Source: Lingula anatina
Taxonomy: Eukaryota; Brachiopoda; Lingulata; Lingulida; Lingulidae
Reading direction: 5' to 3'
DNA length: 64,000 nucleotides
Assembly (NCBI RefSeq): GCF_001039355.2
Contig: NW_019775402.1
Location: 546,089 to 610,088, forward strand
Below are positions 41,401 to 50,653 of the stretch, piece by piece. The notes under the pieces are model-generated. The model was not told the DNA's origin, did not search any database, and worked only from the letters and a program-made list of their open reading frames with translations. Made by a program: the position numbers and the translations under genes. Each line of letters begins with the position of its first letter. Position 1 is the first letter of the stretch.

Positions 41401-41585
41401 CCATTCAGCTGATAACTTCAGATTTAAAAAAATATTTTTCAGCCATTCAAAAATAATGGCCATTTATCGTCAGATGGTCAATAAAACCTGGTCATGTGCA
41501 GCAAAACAGCTGACAAATGAAGCGTATCTACGCTCACTGACATGTTTATTATGTACTTACCTGAGATAACGGATGTTTTCGTCAT
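6772..41585 (-). CDS. Giant single-pass membrane protein with collagen-like, IPT, REJ and GPS regions (51-exon model, about 3,224 aa)
   Basis: This is a predicted cell-surface receptor or adhesion protein. The start is the ATG at 41585 in a short first exon ending CAG|gtaagt. Splicing to 40512 gives a strong signal peptide (MTKTSVISAACVMLLLVLA...). Every following intron has gt-ag ends and the running phase stays open over 9,675 nt to TAA at 6774-6772. Order by approximate residue: signal peptide 1-25; Cys-rich and helical modules 30-520; collagen-like GXY block about 547-685; adhesin-like repeats about 880-1430; CxxC-rich 1433-1627; two IPT-like 1628-1834; REJ region about 1835-2600; GAIN/GPS to about 2875; Thr-rich stalk; SEA-like 2924-3066; transmembrane helix near 3078-3100; Ser-rich tail. 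The REJ plus GPS pair recalls polycystin-1 and the sea urchin receptor for egg jelly, but the multi-pass channel part is absent. Exons 44 and 45 are the least certain; both are phase 1-1, so the frame holds without them. Exon coordinates are in the block entries. Confidence 0.85.
8938..9045. repeat. About 28-bp minisatellite in intron 46
   Basis: Four diverged tandem units of CACCTTGCATGCATGTTGAC-like sequence end shortly before the exon 46 donor. Confidence 0.7.
9848..9875. repeat. (CT)n microsatellite
   Basis: Pure dinucleotide run in an intron of the receptor gene. Confidence 0.9.
10005..10049. repeat. (AC)n microsatellite
   Basis: About 22 dinucleotide units in the intron between exons 44 and 45. 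Confidence 0.9.
11670..12049. mobile_element. Inverted-repeat element with TTGTCA target duplication in intron 41
   Basis: Ends CAGACATGCTGAAA (11676) and, inverted, CAGACACATGCTGAAA (to 12043) are flanked by identical TTGTCA hexamers (11670-11675 and 12044-12049). Subterminal copies of CCGGTCCA/CGGTCCGGC occur inside. CAG ends suggest a hAT-like non-autonomous element, though the TSD is 6 bp here. Confidence 0.7.
13273..13313. repeat. (AAAT)n microsatellite beside exon 39
   Basis: Tetranucleotide array 15 bp past the exon 39 donor. Confidence 0.85.
15060..15088. repeat. (GA)n microsatellite beside exon 36
   Basis: Near-pure GA run within 15 bp of the exon 36 donor. Confidence 0.85.
15550..15660. 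repeat. (TC)n(AC)n compound microsatellite
   Basis: A CT tract runs into about 45 AC units, interrupted by GCGCGC; a MITE follows immediately. Confidence 0.9.
15663..15826. mobile_element. Short inverted-repeat element inserted in an AC microsatellite
   Basis: Terminal repeats AGGCCTGTAGCCAG (15663-15676) and the complement of AGGCCCGTAGCCAG (15813-15826) bound a G/C-rich interior with GAACCCCC tracts. It lies inside an (AC)n tract and only 28 bp past the exon 35 donor. Confidence 0.68.
17033..17106. repeat. (AT)n microsatellite
   Basis: About 37 AT units in the intron between exons 33 and 34. Confidence 0.9.
17793..17963. mobile_element. TCAGGGG-family MITE, copy A (intron 32)
   Basis: The left end TCAGGGGCAGATCCAGA is matched by an inverted right end TCTGTCCACCCCTGA. 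It is the most intact of at least four related copies in this gene. Confidence 0.65.
22448..24353 (-). other. Exons 22-25: two IPT/TIG-like domains
   Basis: Exon coordinates: 24220-24353, 23569-23802, 22961-23089, 22448-22572. The first domain starts CIKIHSIYPAISRVGVAES with a VIIHGASL strand. The second starts SPSVSAIVPSDMNIGDTVN and continues AIVRGQNFLN. The pattern V..I.P..G..GdtV.I.G.nF is the N-terminal part of the IPT/TIG immunoglobulin-like fold. The domain call comes from this pattern only. Confidence 0.65.
24582..24666. repeat. (AC)n followed by poly(A)
   Basis: About 26 AC units run into a 33-bp A run, 65 bp before the exon 21 donor end. The poly(A) could be the tail of a retroposed fragment, but no body is recognisable. 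Confidence 0.85.
25555..25839. mobile_element. TCAGGGG-family element, copy B (intron 19)
   Basis: It starts GGTGGATTTAAAGG and ends TCCTCGATCCGCTCCTGA. It shares with copy D the internal string CCCCTCTTGAA.TTAGAATTTTGACTA, so the two are the same subfamily. Confidence 0.55.
26517..26667. mobile_element. TCAGGGG-family MITE, copy C (next to exon 18)
   Basis: Ends TCAGGGGTGGACAGA (26521) and the complement of TCAGGGGCGAATCCAGA (to 26663) are flanked by TGTT duplications. It begins 12 bp past the exon 18 donor. Confidence 0.62.
29407..29471. repeat. (ATT)n microsatellite
   Basis: About 21 trinucleotide units, 29 bp past the exon 15 donor. Confidence 0.9.
30720..30867. mobile_element. Foldback (hairpin) element in intron 13
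   Basis: Two arms of nearly 60 bp (30720-30776 and 30809-30867) are inverted copies with few mismatches; both begin ATGTTCA(A/G)AAGGCAAAAA. A short loop separates them. The single-stranded form would make a long hairpin in the pre-mRNA of the receptor gene. Confidence 0.75.
33336..36242 (-). other. Exons 7-9: tandem helical modules with an embedded collagen-like block
   Basis: Exon coordinates: 36029-36242, 35096-35356, 33336-34423. Each module ends in a similar core: EFTRLLETMSDSDFHRY followed by IPDKSVF; MFLDVLDGMDDAMWEKY followed by FPDKATY; and DFVSLLNSLDSQTWETI followed by IVDKASF. Each core is followed by a similar amphipathic segment (NMLMTGRVTVQEI, NMIRRGDVRMQDI, SSLESGQVDLQTV). In exon 9 the collagen-like GFxGDS run sits between the amphipathic segment and the core, so it looks inserted into an existing module. 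The run ends in a dibasic furin-type site (RKKR|Q). A Ser/Gly linker and a CC..CC cysteine cluster close the exon. Confidence 0.8.
33936..34326 (-). repeat. 18-bp coding minisatellite encoding about 21 GFxGDS units (collagen-like GXY)
   Basis: About 21 units of 18 bp encode the hexapeptide GF(T/P/S)G(D/N/T)(S/R), with Gly at every third residue over roughly 45 triplets. Only about four triplets have Pro in the Y position, and Phe occupies the X position in every other triplet, so a standard hydroxyproline-stabilised collagen helix is doubtful. The unit length is a multiple of three and lacks stops, so other frames on both strands also stay open across the array. The array lies inside exon 9 in the frame of the flanking exon. 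Confidence 0.9.
36527..36760. mobile_element. MITE-like element with CCCAGATAGC termini and palindromic core
   Basis: Perfect 10-bp terminal inverted repeats (CCCAGATAGC at 36531-36540 and its complement at 36747-36756) are flanked by a 4-bp ACAC target duplication (36527-36530, 36757-36760). The interior is several copies of a palindromic unit like ACGTTGGCCCAACGT in both orientations. It lies in the intron between exons 6 and 7. It has no coding capacity. One ambiguous base (N) is at 36543. Confidence 0.8.
36853..41585 (-). other. Exons 1-6: signal peptide and Cys-rich modules
   Basis: Exon coordinates: 41561-41585, 40163-40512, 39171-39331, 38576-38803, 37524-37755, 36853-36928. Exon 1 plus the start of exon 2 encode the signal peptide. 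Exon 2 then has a Tyr/Gly/Gln-rich GYSGQYSGYSGQY run and a helical segment. Exons 2 and 5 both end in C..DDE at a phase-0 intron. Exons 3 and 6 both open with a short Cys motif (IYCFVRQICISKEC and VLCVASGRCIPKQC). This shows an internal duplication of an exon pair. Exon 5 also carries three NGSHFGPHG-type repeats. No known domain is recognised. Confidence 0.8.
39684..39921. mobile_element. TCAGGGG-family element, copy D (intron 2)
   Basis: Left end TCAGTGGCGGATTTAGAGG and right end CATCAGCCCCTGA bound long C and G homopolymers and the internal segment shared with copy B. A further fragment (CAAATAATCCTGCCT) sits near 40677. Confidence 0.6.
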
Positions 41586-44500
41586 TTTTGCATAAGCTTC
41601 GTTCTTCGATAAGAACTCTCCTCAGATAACTCTCCCTACGGGTTGAGCGTCTACCCGCCTCTCTCTCTCTCCCCTTGTGACGGCTGCAGTTCCCGAGATA
41701 TCGACCAAATGGACGTGTTATGACAGCGTGTAAAACACACCTGGCTGTTCCATAGCCTGTGGACACACCCTCCGTTACAAATGAGCACAAGATGTGGACA
41801 AGGGCGAATTAACTCTAAATGTATTTTTTCATATTTATGTTGCGTAGTGTGAATTCATGGATATTTGTCTAATGGTTCTTATTCTGAGCAGTTGTTTTAT
41901 AAACAATTTTCCATTAAAAAATGAAAATGTCTTACATGTCGGTGCGGGTGTATCATCAATTACAATACGGAAATGTATGACGGATCGATAGCTTTGGCAA
42001 GCAGAGGACCAACTCTCTACTGCATAACATGAATTAAGTAAAAGGCAGACTATTGATGTAAAACCATTGATTGTTTTTGAAACAAAAACTGTTATTTTCA
42101 ATCGATAACGTTGCATTGCCAACGCGAATAATATATAATTATAATCAATCAGTGAATGAATACTTTTAAGTTGACCAAGTCAACAGAGAAAATGCTTGGT
42201 TCGGTCACTTAAAAAGTTAAAAGTGAAATGCCATTGCCATTTGCTTTAATGATTTGGCTTTTTCAAATAACTTGGTATTGCTGAATAAGAAGTGTTTACT
42301 TGCTAAAATATTTTATTAAGGACATAATTATACCCTGAAATATATGTTTTGAGTTCAGATTAATATACAAAAACCCAAGATTTTTCCTTATTTTGGCAAT
42401 GTTATTGGTTTATTACTTATTAGACCTACTGGCACGTATGAAGGTCCTATGCTGATTAAAATATCGATAAGAGGTATATATACTGAGTACACACACTAGA
42501 CAATAGAAGTGTCACCCCTACTGAACCAATACTTTGGGGGAGAAAAATGACTGTGGAATGATATGCTCCTGGTATCATTTTATTAACATCAAATTTCACA
42601 AAAAGACCAACAATACAATTCCGTGGTACAGCGATTTTATACTCATTAGTCACATTATAAGTAGTCCAGGCATTATAACTTTGATTACTCTGATTCAGGG
42701 AGTGACACTTCTATTGTCCAGTGTGTGTAGGTGGCATTGTTTTCATGTGTCGTTTTTACCTGTTCAAGTGCCTGGAAGTGTATTGGATGTAGATGGCAAT
42801 CGGTCCGGGAATAACACCCTAACCACCGCAGATAAAATCATCGAAACTGGTGCAAATATTAACAAATGTGTGAAAAACAATCGGTTCCGACAGATTTGTA
42901 AGACCATCAAACCGACCTAAGGCGGTCTTGTTTACAAAGACCCAGTGAAAATTGGTAAAATTGAATGGTATTAGAAATAAAATCTAAACGACGTATGAAA
43001 ATCGGCCGCCCCGCTCCAAACTGTAGTACTCATGCACAGCCCCTAGACGCTATTTTTGATTTTTTTCTGAGGCTACGAGCCATGCCCACGATTTTTGCCT
43101 TACGGTATAAAAAGGGAGAGAAAAAAATAGAATATGACATTTTCATTAAAATAAACGCTGATATGACATCATGAGCAAAATGATCATACTTTGCCCGAAA
43201 ACAAATTAAGTCCATGAATATTATATGATTATGTTTTTACAATCAGTATTGCATATAGGCGTTTTGGGTTTGATTTTAGCTAACAGGATATGTCCTTGTC
43301 CTTATAAAAATACTCTTCTGCACTCCGATTTTTTACCGTTTAAAATGTGTAACTTAGTAAGACGATACCTTGATCATTTCACAATAAGGAAATTTATTGA
43401 GTTTCAATACCCAAACTAGCATCCAGATGACAGAAGATAAAACGTGTGCAAATCTATTATCGTAAATAGGTTATACTAACAAGGAGACTGTTGTTTTTTT
43501 CAACTACTAACGTTGCATAAATAATGTATGTCAGGAGTGAGTGTTAACAGGTCTATCCATCTTGCGACGCGACCTTTAGTCCATAAAACAGGGATGCGAT
43601 AAATGATACAGTTACTTATACGAAGGTCGATATGGAGTGACGATGGAAAGTGTATAGGCTTGATGCCCACAAAAGAACGATATCGGTAATGACTGATAAT
43701 AAATTAACGGGTAAACTACAGAGAGATAGAATTTGGTATATGCGTGGGAGCGGGGAGATAATGTATAAAGGGTCCTATCTTATTATTAGGACAAGGACAT
43801 GCGATGCAGCTGGGAGAAATGGGTCCATTTACCAATTTGCTATGTTAATGATAAAAACTTAATGACCAATCTTAGGCCAAATAGGCCTACTTTTTTTCGG
43901 AGGATTCCAATGCGCCAAGGTGTGACACAAAAGTAGGGGCCTACTTTCCCATTCAAGTCTCATCTAACACAGGTCACGTTGGTTCGCTGACACGATATAA
44001 ACATTTTATTAAGATAAATAAATAAATAAAACAAATATGATAAATTATCGTACTCTTAAGTACAGTTATCAGTCGAGTTATCGTATTTGTATGTTTTCTA
44101 CGCCAGTAAGGTCTCAAATCAGACACAAAACACATTTTCAAATGATTTTCATGTGCTTTTGGTAATGGTGACATGGGCAAATATGGTATGCAGACTCAGA
44201 TAGAAGATAAGGAGAGGCAAGTTTGCACCTCCTCCCAAATTCCCAGGATGCACAGAATAGTTTAACCAACCAAAAGTATATGAAAGTATAAGAAAATTTT
44301 CTTGAAAAACAGAACTTTTTCTTCTATCAAAACTTAATGTCGTCCAAAATTGTCTGCAGGATCTTTGATGTTCATGTTCAGCATTTGCAGTTTGAAAGCT
44401 GGACATATCTCATCATTTGCATCTATCTTTTCGATACAGCTAACTTTCGTACATGATAATTGTTATTGTAACTCAAAGAGAAAGAGATAACATCTCTTCG

Positions 44501-44975
44501 TAAAATATTCAAAATTTTATTCTAAATAAATTGTAAACAACATATTGAAATAAAATAATCTATATCCTCTCACCAAAACAGTGGTTATCGCAATTATTGA
44601 GAAATCTGTGCTTGACCACGACGTCGCGCCGTAATTATCTCTTTTAAGAGATTATCACAAAAACCACACTTGTAAAAAATGACTGTTTTAAGATGACGGA
44701 ACGGATTTATTGGCCATTAAAAAGTACGGGATTAACTCCAGGAATATCCGTTTATAAAACTATAGCTATAAGCTCTTTTCCAGTCAAAATAAAGAGCTGT
44801 CATCCCTTAAATAATTATGCACCGGTTGTGTAATTTCAAAATGCACTTTTCGACAAATGCCTATAATATATATAGTGAATTGACAGTACATTCATCAGCA
44901 ATATCGAAGATTAGATATCATTAAATGAAAAACAACAGAAAAAAAAACACATGGAGGAAAAAGAAAACAACTTGG
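41586..44975. other. Intergenic region between the receptor gene and the tRNA
   Basis: This should include the 5' UTR and promoter of the receptor gene (just above 41585, with a GAGAGAGAGAGG tract near 41660). A MITE-like element lies at 42489-42728. Short open frames here show no recognisable domain or convincing coding signal. I see nothing else that can be supported. Confidence 0.5.
42489..42728. mobile_element. MITE-like element with about 35-bp terminal inverted repeats
   Basis: The left end (42489-42523) and right end (42694-42728) are inverted copies sharing ACACACACT.GACAATAGAA and onward, with a few mismatches. The 240-bp element has no ORF and lies about 0.9 kb upstream of the receptor gene's first exon. 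Confidence 0.72.
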
Positions 44976-45047
44976 AGGGGGCACCCGGATTTGAACCGGG
45001 GACCTCTCGATCTGCAGTCGAATGCTCTGCCACTGAGCTATACCCCC
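44976..45047 (-). tRNA. tRNA-Cys (anticodon GCA)
   Basis: A 72-nt cloverleaf fits fully on the minus strand. The acceptor stem GGGGGTA pairs with TGCCCCC (discriminator T). The D arm GCTC..GAGC, the anticodon arm with loop CTGCAGA (anticodon GCA) and the T arm CCCGG TTCAAAT CCGGG are all intact. Box A (TAGCTCAGTGG) and box B (GGTTCAAATCC) match Pol III consensus. T runs on the minus strand just past the 3' end (opposite about 44958-44969) can serve as terminator. There is no intron. Confidence 0.97.
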
Positions 45048-45439
45048 GTGCTTGGATATACGTGAAATTTTTAAATTTATATATGTGTTAATTTATCAAA
45101 TAGTCATTCTGGATATTTCTTTACAAATAGATGTTATTATGAAAGTTTATTTGGAAATAATACAACAAATGTATATGAGATTCCCCTAAAGTACTTGATA
45201 TAGTCATTGTTTTCATCTAGGTTGCAACAATCAAAATTTCTTGGCAAGACAAGCCCAAACCTGTATTTTGAACTCCCATCTATAATCATTAGCATTTAAA
45301 TATATAATTTTTACCCCCATTACTTAAAATGCTTATATCATTTGTTTGGATTTGTTTATCAGTTAAATCTAATAAAACTCGATTAGCCTTTCTTGACTGC
45401 GACGCCCTCTTTAACTAGGACTTTCTGTATACAATATTA

Positions 45440-48400
45440 ATGGCTGTGACTTTCACGTGTCCTGCTAGCAAACTGGTTTTCGAGAGGTCTTGTTTCCTCC
45501 ACAAAAATTCAAGACATGTAACAAATGTACTTGAACACCATTTTAACTATGGGGTAAGCGTCTAGTAAGTTATGAACTTTCAGAAATGACAACTTGAACA
45601 GCACAGCACAGATTCCCCAGGGGGTTTGCCGCTTACCGAAGAAGACTTCAGTTCAACTTCATTTGCAATGTCAGTGATACAACAATAGATATCCTGGTTA
45701 ATTGAGTACTTATATGCTCTTCCAAAGATAAGATGTAATTCTTTTTACATTTCCAATCAAAGCACATCTTGTATGTTGTCTGTCTCTTCCAGGTGGACAT
45801 CCTAATTCCTGACTGTGACAGCATTCCTCTGCACCTTACCAGCCTCATGGTCAACTCTAGGTTCTTCCTCACAGAGAGGCTCCCTCTTGCCATCCTCATT
45901 GACAAAGAATTTGTTGAAGCATTTGTCAAAAAAGGTAATTGCCTCTGCCATCTGCATTGATTTGCCCATTCATGATTTCAGATATAAGTGGACAAGTTAT
46001 CTCAAATATTGATTAAAATATTTTGATTGAAAATTACATTTCAGGTTGCAAATTTATAAATTAACTAAATGGCTTTGCTCTTGGGGGTGTTTGCTACTTT
46101 GAGGAACAACTCAGAGTTCCCCCTGCTAAATGTTTCGAATGTAATGAGTGGTAATGGCATTCCCCCCTTTATTTATTAAGTTCAAATCACTTTGTGCATC
46201 CCTCACAGAAGAGAACTGTATCCTTTGTTCTCATACATACAGTGCAAATACTTGTGGCATACTAAATAAATTTAAGTCTTTTGCAGAAAAATGTTTTCTG
46301 CAGATTGCCTCATTTCAAATTGCTTAACATTACATGAGTGAGACTGTGTTAATGTCAGTACAAGACAGTTTTAGATGCAACAGGAAAAAGTTTTGAAATA
46401 TTATACGTTTTATGTCATACCCCATTTCTTCCCAGGAAAGCTCTACATGCTCTCATATGGCACTGCCATTGACAGGGACAATTGCGTTGCTATTGTTCCA
46501 CCAGGTAAGTGAACAAATCTGTAGACAAATAGTTTGCGTTGACCTTTAGATTTTGATGTATAACAAAAAAATATATTATAGTGATTCATATATTATGGTG
46601 ATTCTCTAACATTTAACTTCATAATTTTTACTACTATATGATATTCTATGTGAAACGTAAATGTTTTGACTCAGTGGCATTTTTGTAATCCTTGTGATAC
46701 AGAAATCGAACCAATATAATGTTAAAATTCAAGCAGTGTAGGTCATATGGAATAATTGAAACAAATTGCATTTGATTATGTAGTCTATTTGTGACAGTTT
46801 AGTGTTTGTTTTATGTTTATATTTCAACTTTTTTCTGTGAATATTTTTATTTACTAGTACTTAGACCAACCTTTCTTTCAGGGATTCTCATTTTAAACCT
46901 GACCAAAGACACATACCAAGAATTAGGCTTGGTAGGAAAACCCACAGTCTTTCAAAAGAAGTTACCAACAAAATATGGTGAGCCTTATGTTAATTTTTTG
47001 CACAACTTTCTTCATTTAGAAAAAACATTTTGGTGTATAAAATACATATCTACATATATATATAACTCATTTTTTTAAATCTAAATTTGAAATTATTTCG
47101 ATGACATTTATAACCAAAGTTAACAGATCTGCAGCTCAAATATGGCTGATCCATTTGAAAACTTACCAAGTAGCTCTTCAGGAAATTTTTCAGTATCTAC
47201 TAGGGGATTATGTAGCAAGCTTTAAGGTCGGTTGGCCAGATTTGATCCGTAGATCTGTTAGTCTGTGAATCAAATTCTTCTGAATGTGTCCTTATTCTTA
47301 TTTTCCTTCAATCTAACTTGGACACGAAATGCTGGCCAACCAGAACAGAGCCTTTTGGCCAGTCTAAATCTTTCCAGATAATTTCATTTAATCTTCAGAA
47401 ATATAAATTTGTATGATTTTTTATGCTTCAACTACAACAACACTTTGGCTGTTTGATTTAAAAATAGAACAAAATAAAAATAATAATTATAAAAGAATTG
47501 AAAAAATCATGAAATAATTAGAAATGTTAAAAGTTATTAAAAATATTGGAAATGTTTGATTTAATATTCATGTTGTATTTGTCTATTTTATCAGTTGTAG
47601 AAATAAACCTTACTGAAGAATATTTCACTCCTGGAAAAAATTATTATGAGCGAGTTAAGTGGTGCCTTACTGACCGACTGGGTCTTGTTTTTGACTTTCT
47701 TGTTGCATGGCTGCCACATGGTAAGGATACATATGCATACCACAGCTGAAAAATGATTACTTATATATATTACACGTGCTTACTTTCCTGAACTTATTCT
47801 ACATTTAGTAGTTGAAAATTGTTGTCTTAGCCTAAAACCAATCCTTAATTTGACTTTTTTTTTAAAGATTAGTGCCTATTGATTTTAATTAATTCAAAAT
47901 TTACAAATACACCTAGGGATAGAATTTATGTACATGTAGGATTTTGAACCTTTTTTGTTGCTAACAAATTAATAATCAGTATAATATAATAGTATAATAA
48001 TGATATTTATGATGTGCACAACCCTACACGTCTATACGTGAATCCTTAAATTTTGAATATTAGTTCCACTTTTTGATGCAATGAATAGAATATATGCCAA
48101 GTTACCTCAGATGTATATGATAACTGACTATAAAAAAGTTTGAAGCCTTATTGAGAAATTATAAATTTCAATCAATGTTGTTTGTTTCTAATTTCATGCA
48201 GAAGACCAAATCTCACAGAGCTCAGTCCCTGCGTATCTTTGTAACAAGGGGTTTCGCAGTAGAGCCTTCAAAGTGAGTGAGGAAATCACTTTCAAAAAGG
48301 ATGTTAAGTATCCTGTCATAGACAGTAATGACTTTGATGGACACGGTGAAGGCGGGAACAGTGACAATGACTGCCCTATCACAAGCAGCACAAAGTATGA

Positions 48401-49311
48401 TGAGCAGAAGAAGGGCGGGACCAAGTCTGATGGACAGCTTAAAAGTGGAGATTTTCTCTGTTCATATACAGAATTCTGGGAGTGGCTTGGAGCATTCACA
48501 TGTGGACTTGACTGGTATGTGTCAGGATAAACAAAAATACAGCATAATTTTTTCTGTCAAACATTCAGAGTTAAACGTCTTAAAGTAAATTTCATGTACT
48601 TTTATGTAATTTACAAAAGGTGTATTTGTACCCCAGATCAAAGCAAACTATGTGTAAAGGTATCAAAACTTTTTCTAGCATGAAAGTGCATTTACATCAA
48701 AAATTTTAAATTAGTTACAATCCAGTGGTAGTGGCAATGAGTATTTTTAGTTCATCAAAAGAATATCTAAAAATTTTAATATCAAAAACATACGTCCTTT
48801 CAGTGATGGTTCTCCAGATGACTTCCTCTCCACATTCTCATGTCCAGACCCTGTGTCCATCTCTCCAAGCTGCTGTCAGTGTAAATACAGGGGTTTTATT
48901 TTGCCTGGCACTATAAATTGCCTGATAGAAAGTTTAAGGTATGGGAACAGGATTCACATATGACAGCAGCATAGAAACATACCAGCCTAGTATGATATTC
49001 CAAATTTTCTTGTTTTTGTTTTAAATTTTTAAAATCTCAGTTACCTAGTTTGATGTACATTTCTAAAATATTTAACTCTGTCCTTCTTTTTTTTTTAATG
49101 TCACTTTTTTTCCAGAGACTACATGAAATCTTCCACATCCCCCTGGGCTTGTGTGACAGTCCACGGGTTTACAGACTCCCCCGTCTCCTGGAGGAGAAAT
49201 GAACACGGCCACCACAAGGGAGGAGAAAACTTGTATACATTTGTTTTATTTCCAAGTGAAGACTACTGGCTATATATGGCAGTTGGAACACATGATATAT
49301 GTCCGCCGTGA
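45440..49311 (+). CDS. RPP40: Ribonuclease P/MRP protein subunit p40 (8 exons, 396 aa)
   Basis: This protein subunit of nuclear RNase P and RNase MRP helps process tRNA 5' leaders and pre-rRNA in the nucleus. Exons: 45440-45553, 45793-45934, 46436-46504, 46882-46977, 47595-47720, 48202-48514, 48804-48938, 49116-49311, all gt-ag and frame-consistent. Family signatures are the N-terminal VDILIPDCD block, KLYMLSYGTAIDRDN, ILILNLTKDTYQELGL, FDFLVAW, and a very conserved C-terminus VTVHGFTDSPVSW, NEHGHHKGGENLYTFV and DYWLYMAVGTHDICPP. Exon 1 (38 codons) starts at an ATG giving MAVTFTCPASKLVFE and ends HHFNYG, matching the family's N-terminus. It is slightly longer than the human protein (363 aa) because of an acidic, Gly/Ser-rich insert in exon 6. 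Divergent from the tRNA-Cys, convergent with CENPN. Confidence 0.95.
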
Positions 49312-50653
49312 TTGGGGGGAAATATTTGCTGGAGACTGAAAAATGTTTTAAATAATTTACTTTGGTTGAAGAATATGTCTATTTTTTCATGATGTTAAAA
49401 ATCATGTTGAAGTTAAAGTTGTTATTTTGCTTAATGGGAAATATGTCCAGCTAGGGTATTTTTTAAAGAAGTTCACATACACAAATTTCCAAAGAGTAAA
49501 ATGCAAACCTATGAAATCAATATAATATTTTTTTTTTTGAAAGATTAAAAGTTGAGGATTTTACACAGAAATATTAGGCAAATATTGACTTTGTACTAAA
49601 GACACTTTAATATTTTAAATATCTGGTTCCAGTGGCTTTCTGGTGAAACAATTATAACACTTGGCACTGGAAATATATACATCTCTTTATTTAATATAAA
49701 TATCTTCAAATAAAAAGTACCGTTTCAATTAGTTCATGTTTTAGAGCTGACAGTCTAAAAATGTCAAAGTAAATGTAAAACACTAGACTGAGCTTTATTT
49801 TATTCAACTTATGTTCAAAACAATAATACTACAAACATGATCAAATTATCTGGCAGTATAGTAAAACAGTTTACTAATTATGGCATGTATAATTTGGTAT
49901 TTATCAACCTTTGTACATTTTGCCTTGGAAGCATCACAAAGATACCAGTCTGTGAAATTTGCTGTTTGCATGAACATTTTAAAATTGACATCTCAAAAAA
50001 ATTCTAAAAAGAAAATTTTCTGTGATATAAATGTCTGTTTTCATCTATTTATATTAAATGAGGGAAACAATTTTTTAAAATCACTGAAGCAAGCAGCAAA
50101 GGCTGGTAGATACTTGCATAAAACACAATGAAAACCCACAGGTCTTAAATCTACCTCTGTTCTTTAATTTACTCCCAAACTAAACTTGCAAATAAAAGTA
50201 ACATTGTTCCAAGTGCCTGTAATCATTCACTCTGCTTAAGTGAGTCTAAATTATCTTTAAATCTTTAAAAGAGTATTTCCAAAGTTGGTACTTGACTTAG
50301 TGGTTGTGTACCCCAAGGTGCAGTTTTAAAGTGTCCCAGTTTCTTCATATCTCCATTTTTGCACATGTAAAAATATGGAAATGAAGAGGTTTCCCCATAC
50401 TGTTTCTGAAACTCCTGAACTACTGCAATACTGGTAATGATGCCAATCAATTACCTTATCGTATTTATTGAGATTACAAATCAACAAATCACTTTCTCTG
50501 TCTATAAAACATGAAATCTCTGTTCACAACATGCCCTGCTGACTTTCATGACCTTGAAACTTTTAGATATGTACTACATCAACTTTGAATACATTCCCAC
50601 CTATGTACAGCACCCCACTCTGCTGCATCATGCCATTCTTACTGACCATGCTG
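49312..50653. other. Convergent intergenic spacer (RPP40 and CENPN 3' ends)
   Basis: The 3' UTRs of the two facing genes must lie here. A minus-strand AATAAA (TTTATT at 50464-50469) about 185 bp past the CENPN stop is its likely poly(A) signal. No other coding or RNA gene is seen. Confidence 0.5.
49709..49714 (+). promoter_or_regulatory. Likely RPP40 polyadenylation signal (AATAAA)
   Basis: An AATAAA hexamer lies about 400 nt after the RPP40 stop codon and well before the convergent CENPN gene. It is chosen by position; other AT-rich hexamers are nearby. Confidence 0.4.
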
